A program made the position numbers and the translations under genes. A DNA stretch of 20,579 bases from CAVOBC01 sp963693635 (GTDB lineage: Bacteria > Pseudomonadota > Gammaproteobacteria > Pseudomonadales > Azotimanducaceae), in the NCBI GenBank assembly GCA_963693635.1, contig CAVOBC010000034.1, positions 1 through 20,579 on the forward strand. Direction: 5' to 3'. The notes beneath the pieces are model-generated. The model saw nothing but the letters and a program-made list of their open reading frames with translations. It did no database searches and was not told where the DNA came from. Positions 15,052 through 20,579 of the stretch are shown in pieces (the first letter of the stretch is position 1; every line of letters starts with the position of its first letter).

Positions 15052-15381
15052 ATGAGGCAAGTAATTGGCAGACCGATGTGGTGTTTGATGCTGATGGCGA
15101 TCGCGTTTAGTTGGGGGCAAACCGCCCTCGCTGCGGACGCCCGAGGCCAGATGCAGGTAACCCAGGTGACGGCGACGTCGTCACTGCAGGTCAATATCAA
15201 TAAGGCGGACGTAAAGACGTTGCAAAAGCGGCTCATGGGCATCGGCAAGCGCAAGGCGGAGGCGATTGTTGCGTATCGAGACCAATACGGTCGCTTTTTC
15301 TCGGCTGAGGAGTTGACGGCGGTGAAGGGAATCGGTGACTCGCTGGTGAAGCGTAACGAAGGGCGCATCATTGTTGATTGA
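15052..15381 (+). CDS. Secreted helix-hairpin-helix (ComEA-like) protein
   Basis: The product has 109 residues. A signal peptide with hydrophobic core MWCLMLMAIAFSW and site TALA-AD gives cleavage after about residue 28. A short linker follows, then tandem helix-hairpin-helix motifs from about 45: VNINKADVKTLQ, MGIGKRKAEAIVAYRDQYG and ELTAVKGIGDSLVKRNEGRI. This is the layout of periplasmic ComEA-type double-stranded DNA-binding proteins, which in competent bacteria help pull DNA into the periplasm. Many bacteria carry such single-domain proteins without full competence systems, so DNA uptake is not shown. The ATG at 15052 follows a strong GGAGGAG at 15043-15049. It ends before a strong bidirectional hairpin. 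Confidence 0.85.
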   Translation: MRQVIGRPMWCLMLMAIAFSWGQTALAADARGQMQVTQVTATSSLQVNINKADVKTLQKRLMGIGKRKAEAIVAYRDQYGRFFSAEELTAVKGIGDSLVKRNEGRIIVD

Positions 15382-15394
15382 TGTTGCGTCGGGG

Positions 15395-15431
15395 CGAGAC
15401 CTCGAACGTCAGTACGACGTTCGAGGTCTCG
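15395..15431. terminator. Strong 16-bp perfect inverted repeat between convergent genes
   Basis: The arms at 15395-15410 and 15416-15431 (CGAGACCTCGAACGTC and its complement) pair perfectly around the loop AGTAC. It lies 14 bp after the HhH gene stop and 94 bp beyond the end of the convergent HAD gene, the normal place for a shared terminator. Neither side has a T run, so termination would be unusual; it may be a 3'-end protecting stem. Confidence 0.6.
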
Positions 15432-15524
15432 GTCTCAGTCGCGTTTGACACAAGGAACTCAATAACATCACCAGGTAATGTGAGGGATGGTGATCAGGGG
15501 CCGCGAAGGGCTTCCGGTCACAGG

Positions 15525-16130
15525 CTACGTTGTGATCGCTGCCATCCCGTCAAGCCCGCCCGCAGCGAGATTACGCGCAAATCGCTCATCGCCCAGGTAG
15601 TGGTACCCCGCGCCGCCAATGCTGATCCAGTCATCGATGTTGGTGCGCTTGTTGTCGATGAGCAATGCTTCATGATTCGCGCAATCGATTCCCAGTCTGT
15701 CGATGGCCAGGCGATTGAGAATACGTTTGTCCTCGGTGCGCTCTTCCCAGGACGTGACGATCACGTTGCAGTCAGAATCGAAGCCATAGATCGGCACAAT
15801 AACCTCTGAGAAGAGGTCTGGATTGACCGTTACGATTGCCTGGGGCAGTTGGCGAGACCGAAAGAAGCGGTAAGTCGCGTCGAAAAAACGGATGTGGTGA
15901 CAGCATGCGGTCATGTGGGCAACGACGGCGTCGGGCGCCAATCCGACGCGTTCGGCAATGGCGTCAGCAAATTGAGCCGTCGATATTTTATCGAGACACC
16001 AGCGCGAGCCAAGACCGCTGTCGTCAAAGGTGTCATAGATCACCATCCATTCAGGCCCGGATGCCCAGATGAAGCGCTCATCGCACAAGGTGTCGCCGAA
16101 ATCCCACTATAGACATTTGATCGCCGGCAT
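15525..16130 (-). pseudogene. HAD-superfamily hydrolase interrupted by an in-frame TAG at codon 8
   Basis: From an ATG at 16130 with AGGT six bases upstream the minus strand reads MPAIKCL, then TAG (16109-16107), then WDFGDTLCDERFIW and an open frame to a TAG at 15525. WDFGDTL is HAD motif I with the nucleophile Asp and the general acid Asp. Motif II (AIVTVNP), a motif III Lys in the EDKRILNRL stretch, and motif IV (LLIDNKRTNIDDW) follow at normal spacing, giving about 200 residues. The only later start in frame near the N-terminus is a TTG at 16088, which would omit both motif I aspartates. So either the gene is inactivated, the TAG is read through, or there is a sequence error. TAG ends cmk, rpsA, lapA, lapB and this gene itself, so general reassignment is unlikely. 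It occupies the slot where yejF would be expected. Confidence 0.65.
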
Positions 16131-16145
16131 CTTGTTACCTGTGCG

Positions 16146-16202
16146 TCATCAGGTTCAGCATTTCATCAGGTCATCAGGTCATCAGGTCATCAAGCCATCA
16201 AG
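16146..16202 (-). repeat. 8-bp tandem repeats upstream of the HAD gene
   Basis: On the plus strand TCATCAGG occurs three times in perfect tandem (16163-16186), followed by decayed TCATCAAG and CCATCAAG (to 16202), with a separate copy at 16146-16153. On the mRNA strand each unit is CCUGAUGA, so adjacent units create minimal AUG-ACC-UGA frames. The array is 16-72 nt before the HAD ATG and after the yejE stop. Confidence 0.85.
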
Positions 16203-16242
16203 GGCAATTCGCTTGCAGGGATGATTTCACGATGCCATTACG

Positions 16243-17298
16243 TCAGGCATTGATCTGACGGGGATCGAAAGCATCGCGGACCGCCTCGCCGATGAAGACC
16301 AGCAGACTCAGCATGGTGGCGATGACGACGAAACCAGAGATACCGAGCCAGGGTGCCTGCAGGTTGTTCTTGCCTTGGCTGAGCAGTTCGCCGAGGGAGG
16401 CGGAGCCGGGCGGCAAGCCGAAGCCGAGAAAGTCGAGGGCCGTCAATGTCGTGATGGAGCCAGATAGCGTGAATGGCATGAAGGTCAGCGTTGCGACCAT
16501 CGCGTTTGGCAGAACGTGCCGCCATATCAGTGTGAAATCGGAGGCGCCGAGTGCCCTCGCGGCTTTAACGAAGTCCAGATTCCGAGCACGCAGGAACTCG
16601 GCGCGGACCACGCCGACGAAGCCCATCCACGAGAACAGCAGCATGAGACCCAGCAACCACCAGAAATTGGGTGTGAGCACGCTCGCAACAATGATCAGCA
16701 GATAGAGAATCGGCATGCCGGACCAGACTTCGATAAAGCGCTGACCGAGGAGATCGAGCAGGCCTCCATAGAAGCCTTGCAGGGCGCCGGCGGTTATCCC
16801 GACTGCTGCGCTGAACAGTGTTAGTACAAGACCAAACAGAACCGAGATGCGAAACCCGTAGACGAGGCGCGCCAGGACATCCCGCCCCTGGTCGTCCGTA
16901 CCGAGCCAGTTCACGCTGTCTGGCGGTGATGGTGCCGGTTGGGTCAATGCGTAGTTGATGGTGTCGTAGCTGAAGCGAACCATTGGCCAGATCATCCAGC
17001 CTTTTTCGGTGATGAGTTCGGCCACAAACTCGTCACGGTAGTCGGCTTCAGTTTCAAACTCGCCGCCGAATGCGGTCTCGGGGTAGACGCGGAGCGCGGG
17101 TACAAAGTAGCCGCCGTCGAACTTCACCAGAAGGGGCTTGTCGTTGACAAAGAGTTCAGCCGCCATGCTGGCGCAGAAGATAATCATGAAGACCCAGAAC
17201 GACCAGTAGCCTCGCCGATTACTGCGAAAATTCGCTATCCGGCGTTCCGTCAGGGGCGACATTGGGGAGGATTTAGCCGCGCGCGTGAGCGGTGACAC
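16243..17298 (-). CDS. yejE: Peptide ABC transporter permease YejE
   Basis: YejE is one of the two inner-membrane permeases of the YejABEF importer, which takes up oligopeptides and peptide antibiotics such as microcin C in E. coli. It follows the E. coli protein closely: NRRGYWSFWVFMIIF near the N-terminus, NDKPLLVKFDGGYFVPAL in the periplasmic domain, NWLGTDDQGRDVLARLVYG, the EAA loop VKAARALGASDFTLIWRHVLPN that contacts the ATPase, and the ending IGEAVRDAFDPR. The GTG at 17298, 9 bases after the yejB stop, gives 351 residues; an ATG at 17262 gives 339, closer to the 341 of E. coli, and may be the real start. Neither has a clear Shine-Dalgarno. Confidence 0.95.
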   Translation of the reverse strand: MSPLTRAAKSSPMSPLTERRIANFRSNRRGYWSFWVFMIIFCASMAAELFVNDKPLLVKFDGGYFVPALRVYPETAFGGEFETEADYRDEFVAELITEKGWMIWPMVRFSYDTINYALTQPAPSPPDSVNWLGTDDQGRDVLARLVYGFRISVLFGLVLTLFSAAVGITAGALQGFYGGLLDLLGQRFIEVWSGMPILYLLIIVASVLTPNFWWLLGLMLLFSWMGFVGVVRAEFLRARNLDFVKAARALGASDFTLIWRHVLPNAMVATLTFMPFTLSGSITTLTALDFLGFGLPPGSASLGELLSQGKNNLQAPWLGISGFVVIATMLSLLVFIGEAVRDAFDPRQINA

Positions 17299-17307
17299 AT
17301 GGGTGGA

Positions 17308-18417
17308 TCAAACTTCACGGGTGTCAAAATCGATGCGCGGATCGATCAGGTGGTACATCACGTCGCCCACGATTCCGAGGACCAGCCCAAGCAGCGTGAA
17401 CAAAAAGAGGGTGCCGAACATGACCGGGTAGTCGCGCGTCAGCGCGGCTTCAAAGCCCAGCAAGCCAAGGCCGTCCAGGGAGAAAATAACCTCTGTCAGG
17501 AGTGCGCCGGTGAACAACACACCGACGAACGCTGACGGAAAGCCGGCGATCACGATGAGCATGGCGTTGCGGAACACGTGACCGTAGAGGACCCGGCGTT
17601 CTGCTAGACCCTTGGCTCTTGCCGTGATCACGTACTGCTTGTTGATCTCTTCGATGAACGAATTCTTCGTCAGCATTGTCAGGCTGGCAAATCCGCCGAT
17701 GACCATGGAGAGCAGCGGCAGGGCGAGGTGCCAGAAGTAATCCCGGACCTGTTCGTACCAGGTGAATGAGTCCCACCCGGAAGAGGTCAGCCCCCGCAGC
17801 GGGAACCAGTCGAAATATCTGCCTCCGGCAAAGAGCACGATCAGCAGAATCGCGAAGAGGAAACCCGGCACGGCGTTGCCGAGAATGACGATGGCAGAAG
17901 ACCAGACGTCGAATCGACTGCCATCGCGCACGGCCTTGGCGACGCCGAGCGGAATCGAAATCAAATACACGAGCAGCGTCGTCCACAGGCCGAGAGAGAT
18001 GGAAACCGGCATCTTGTCGACAACGAGTTGCGCGACGGAGCGGTCCTGGAAGTAGCTGTTGCCGAGATCAAAGCGCGCATAGCTGCTCATCATCTGGAAA
18101 AACCGCTCGTGCGCGGGTTTGTCGAGGCCGAACTGCCGTTCGAGATCCTTGATTAGTTCGGGCGGAAGTCCCTGCGCGCCACGGTACTGCGAGGCACCGC
18201 CGCCGACCGTGGGTCGGTTGTTCGTTCGACCGGCCTCAGCGCCCGCATCGCCGCCGCTGAATCGGGCGGTGGCTGATACCGCGTCGCCGGTCAGTTGGCC
18301 AATGAGTTGTTCGACCGGGCCCCCAGGCACGAATTGCACGACAACAAAGTTGATGACCATGATGCCGACCAGGGTCGGGATGATCAGTAAAAGCCGCCTT
18401 AATACGTAGGCTGACAT
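17308..18417 (-). CDS. yejB: Peptide ABC transporter permease YejB
   Basis: YejB is the partner permease of YejE. It has 369 residues (E. coli 364), with the typical N-terminal helix YVLRRLLLIIPTLVGIMVINF, then PGGPVEQ, a Gly/Ala-rich periplasmic stretch (about 43-80) ending in YRGAQGLPPE, VSISLGLWTTLLVYLISIPLG, DVWSSAIVILGNAVPGFLFA, GGFASLTMLTKNSF, and the EAA loop TARAKGLAERRVLYGHVFRN at about 265-284. The end LIDPRIDFDTREV matches the family. It lies 35 bp after yejA and 9 bp before yejE, so all three are probably one transcript. Confidence 0.96.
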   Translation of the reverse strand: MSAYVLRRLLLIIPTLVGIMVINFVVVQFVPGGPVEQLIGQLTGDAVSATARFSGGDAGAEAGRTNNRPTVGGGASQYRGAQGLPPELIKDLERQFGLDKPAHERFFQMMSSYARFDLGNSYFQDRSVAQLVVDKMPVSISLGLWTTLLVYLISIPLGVAKAVRDGSRFDVWSSAIVILGNAVPGFLFAILLIVLFAGGRYFDWFPLRGLTSSGWDSFTWYEQVRDYFWHLALPLLSMVIGGFASLTMLTKNSFIEEINKQYVITARAKGLAERRVLYGHVFRNAMLIVIAGFPSAFVGVLFTGALLTEVIFSLDGLGLLGFEAALTRDYPVMFGTLFLFTLLGLVLGIVGDVMYHLIDPRIDFDTREV

Positions 18418-18428
18418 GGCTCTGCAGT

Positions 18429-18468
18429 CGGGCTAGTGGCGCTGCTGCCGGGCTAACGACGCTGCTCT
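18429..18468. repeat. 20-bp imperfect tandem duplication at the yejA stop codon
   Basis: CGGGCTAGTGGCGCTGCTGC (18429-18448) and CGGGCTAACGACGCTGCTCT (18449-18468) match at 15 of 20 positions. The second contains the yejA stop (TAG on the minus strand, 18453-18455) and the first holds a second copy of it, so the yejA 3' end has been duplicated and has then diverged. Confidence 0.55.
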
Positions 18469-20318
18469 GACTTTAACGTCGTTGCCAGCCGGCGAGCTTT
18501 GCTGGTGTCAACCCACCAGCTTGCAAACTGGACGCCTCTCGAGGGGATGATCGGCGGCATGCCAAACTTGTCCCAGTGCGCAAGACGGTCATAGGCGATG
18601 TGCCATTGCGGAATCATCCAGTGGCCCCATTGCAGGACGCGATCAAGCGCCCGCGTTGCTGTGATCAACTGTTGCCGGTCAGGAGCGGCGATGACGTGCT
18701 CTATCAGTTGATCGATGGCGGGACTGCGGATGCCAACGACGTTGCGTCCGCCTTCGTTGGCGGCAGACTCCGAGCCGAAGAACGAGCGTTGTTCGTTTCC
18801 AGGCGACATTGATTGGGCAAAGGTGTGAATGATGACATCGAAGTCATAGGTGTCCCGCCGGCGCAGGTACTGGGACGTGTCGACGGTGCGAACCGTCGCG
18901 TAGATGCCCAGTTTCTTCAGGTTCTGCGTGAAGGGCAGCACAATGCGCTCGAAACTGGGGCTGACGAGCAGCACCTCAAACGTCAGTTCTACGCCTTCGG
19001 TATTCTGCCGCTTGCCGTTTCGAATTGGCCAGCCGGCGGCATCGAGGATTTTCCCGGCCTCGCGCAGATTCTTGCGTAGCGCACGGGGACCGCCGCCCGC
19101 GGGTGCTTCATACGCGGCGGTGAACACCTCATCGGGGATCTTGCCACGCAGCGGCGTCAGCAGTTTTAGCTCATCCGCGCCCGGCAAGCCCGTGGCGGCA
19201 AGTTCAGAGTTGTCAAAGTAACTGCGGGTCCGTGTGTATTGACTGTAGAAGAGGTTCTCGTTCGACCACTCGAAGTCAAACGCGTACGCGAGCGCCTGGC
19301 GCACGCGCGAATCGCTGAGTCCGGGGCGCCGAGTGTTGAATGCGAATCCCTGCATGCCGGCAGACCGGCTGTGGTCGAAGCCTTTCTTGATGAGCGTGCC
19401 GTCTTTGAGCGCAGGAACGTCATAGGCCGTTGCCCAGGATTTGGATGACGACTCCGGTCGATAGTCGTACTCGCCAGCTTTGAAGGCTTCAAGCGCGATG
19501 TCGGTGTCCCGATAGTAGTCGTAACGGATCAGGTCGAAGTTGAAAAAGCCCTTGTGGACCGGGATGTCTTTACCCCAGTAATCCGCATTCCGTTCGAACG
19601 TCACTGAACGGCCTGCCTCGAAGTCCTTTATCCGGTACGGACCTGAGCCAAGTGGCGGCTCAAGCGTGGTCTTGTCAAACTCGCGATCGGCCCAGTAGTG
19701 CTTTGGCAATATCGTGAGCTGTCCAAGGATCAGTGGCAGTTCCTGATTCTCGCCAGGCTTGAAGTTGAAACGGACCGTGTCGTCGCCGACTTTGACTGCT
19801 TCGGCGACGTTGCCATAGTAGTAGCGAAAGAACGGCAGCCCCTTGCCGAGCAGGGTCTCGAAGCTCCAGAGCACGTCGTCAGGCGTGACCGGTTTGCCGT
19901 CGTGCCAACGCGCGTCGGCGCGAAGCTTGAAGGCTACCCAACTCCGGTCCTCTGGCATGAAGACTTCTTCTGCCAGTTCGCCGTATTGCGTGAATGCCTC
20001 ATCGAGCGAGGACGTCGTGAGGGTGTTGTACAGCAGTCCGAGTCCCGCCGCAGTGCTGCCTTTGACGATGAAGCTGTTGAATGAATCGTAGGACCCGATG
20101 GAATGCAGGTGGATCGTGCCGCCCTTGGGCGCGCTCGGATTCGCATATTTAAGGTGGGTGAATGCTGGACCGTGCGCCGGGGCCCCGTGCATTGCGAAGC
20201 CGTGTTGGCCCTCCACGCCGTCGAGGGAACTCGCATTCGCCTGGGAGCAGCCCAGGCTCACCGCAAAACTGTAGGCCAGAAGCATCAGTGCCTGGCGGAT
20301 TTTCGCGAGTTCGATCAT
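18453..20318 (-). CDS. yejA: Periplasmic peptide-binding protein YejA
   Basis: YejA is the family 5 extracellular solute-binding protein that delivers peptides to YejBE. It has 621 residues (about 600 in E. coli). It has a signal peptide with hydrophobic core ALMLLAYSFAVSLG and a likely cleavage after QANA (Ala29); the SLGC before it is not a good lipobox, so a soluble periplasmic protein is more likely than a lipoprotein. The mature part begins with HGFAMHGAPAHGP and LKYANPSAPKGGTIHL, typical of this subgroup, then WVAFKLRADARWHDGKPVTPDDV, the GSGPYRIKDFEAGRSVTFERN block and DSRVRQALAYAFDFEW. The ATG at 20318 has a GGA 5-7 bases upstream. It leads the yejABE operon. Confidence 0.96.
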   Translation of the reverse strand: MIELAKIRQALMLLAYSFAVSLGCSQANASSLDGVEGQHGFAMHGAPAHGPAFTHLKYANPSAPKGGTIHLHSIGSYDSFNSFIVKGSTAAGLGLLYNTLTTSSLDEAFTQYGELAEEVFMPEDRSWVAFKLRADARWHDGKPVTPDDVLWSFETLLGKGLPFFRYYYGNVAEAVKVGDDTVRFNFKPGENQELPLILGQLTILPKHYWADREFDKTTLEPPLGSGPYRIKDFEAGRSVTFERNADYWGKDIPVHKGFFNFDLIRYDYYRDTDIALEAFKAGEYDYRPESSSKSWATAYDVPALKDGTLIKKGFDHSRSAGMQGFAFNTRRPGLSDSRVRQALAYAFDFEWSNENLFYSQYTRTRSYFDNSELAATGLPGADELKLLTPLRGKIPDEVFTAAYEAPAGGGPRALRKNLREAGKILDAAGWPIRNGKRQNTEGVELTFEVLLVSPSFERIVLPFTQNLKKLGIYATVRTVDTSQYLRRRDTYDFDVIIHTFAQSMSPGNEQRSFFGSESAANEGGRNVVGIRSPAIDQLIEHVIAAPDRQQLITATRALDRVLQWGHWMIPQWHIAYDRLAHWDKFGMPPIIPSRGVQFASWWVDTSKARRLATTLKSEQRR

Positions 20319-20579
20319 GTCCGTGTTCCGTTTGTCTGTTGGCTGGATGATGCATCGTCGGTTGGCAACGTGTTACCTTGCGATCGCTCGTCGGCGATGG
20401 TCGCGCTTGGAAGATGGTGGCACCTAGCAGATGGTGGCACCTGGCAGATGGTGGCACCTGACATATGTATGACCACTGATTTCTCGGTTTGTCTCCCAGA
20501 CGATCAGATCGGTGAGGCGGGGACGTCGGGCCGAGTCGAACGCACCTTGCGCATTGCTGCTCATTCCCGGAGACGTAAC
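20319..20579. other. Region upstream of yejA (261 bp to the window edge)
   Basis: No gene is supported. It holds three 17-bp repeats at 20412-20462. A 46-codon minus-strand frame (20424-20564, starting MSSNAQGAF) runs into the repeats and stops there; I do not recognise it. No consensus promoter for yejA was identified with confidence. Confidence 0.4.
20412..20462. repeat. 17-bp tandem repeat (three units) upstream of yejA
   Basis: AGATGGTGGCACCTAGC, AGATGGTGGCACCTGGC and AGATGGTGGCACCTGAC follow each other directly, about 94-144 bp before the yejA start. Each unit contains GGTG-G-CACC, a short palindrome, so they could be iterated binding sites. Plain slippage duplication is equally possible. 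Confidence 0.85.

Noticed and set aside
14745..15110. Plus-strand open frame of 121 codons between lapB and the HhH gene
   Set aside because: It starts inside a hairpin, has no good ribosome binding site, overlaps the HhH gene start in another frame, and resembles no known protein.
20424..20564. 46-codon minus-strand frame before yejA
   Set aside because: It ends within the 17-bp repeats, has no recognisable domain and lies too near the window edge to judge.

Overview
The window is about 20.6 kb of a high-GC gammaproteobacterial chromosome. This rests on ubiquinone synthesis (ubiG), IHF-beta, the LapA/LapB pair, a six-domain ribosomal protein S1, and the gene order gyrA - pheA - hisC - tyrA - cmk - rpsA - ihfB - lapA - lapB, which I know from Pseudomonas-like and other marine or environmental gammaproteobacteria. 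I cannot name a genus. Almost all of the window is a housekeeping block. No phage, insertion sequence, CRISPR array, rRNA or tRNA was seen.

Left block (1-2894, minus strand): three tightly coupled genes read leftward. They are a 5'-methylthioadenosine/S-adenosylhomocysteine deaminase (mtaD), ubiG, and the membrane-bound N-terminal part of a polyprenyl glycosylphosphotransferase that runs off the window edge. Both junctions are 4-base start/stop overlaps (GTGA and ATGA). A divergent 704-bp spacer (2895-3598) with strand-biased purine tracts and short repeats separates this block from gyrA.

Central block (3599-15381, plus strand): gyrA; an aromatic amino acid cluster (pheA, hisC, tyrA); then cmk, rpsA, ihfB, lapA and lapB; then a small secreted ComEA-like helix-hairpin-helix protein. 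PheA makes phenylpyruvate and TyrA makes 4-hydroxyphenylpyruvate, and HisC can plausibly transaminate these as well as its histidine-pathway substrate. LapA and LapB act in envelope assembly and LPS control. Genes often found in this neighbourhood elsewhere are absent at the expected points: serC after gyrA, aroA after tyrA, and pyrF after lapB.

Right block (15525-20318, minus strand): the peptide ABC importer genes yejA - yejB - yejE, then a HAD-family hydrolase gene where the ATPase gene yejF would be expected. The HAD gene has a single in-frame TAG at codon 8, directly before its nucleophile motif (WDFGDTL). A run of 8-bp tandem repeats lies just upstream of it.

The most notable unexplained features are: (i) the amber codon in an otherwise intact HAD gene, preceded by octamer repeats; (ii) short, partly diverged tandem duplications (6-20 bp units) in many intergenic gaps and gene ends, including a triplicated start region at ihfB and 18-bp repeats before lapA; (iii) GyrA with Gln and Glu at the two main quinolone-determining positions; (iv) overlapping, mutually exclusive hairpins in the pheA leader; (v) two perfect palindromes between lapA and lapB; and (vi) a sugar transferase translationally coupled to ubiG. 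I did not find a clearly new multi-gene system.
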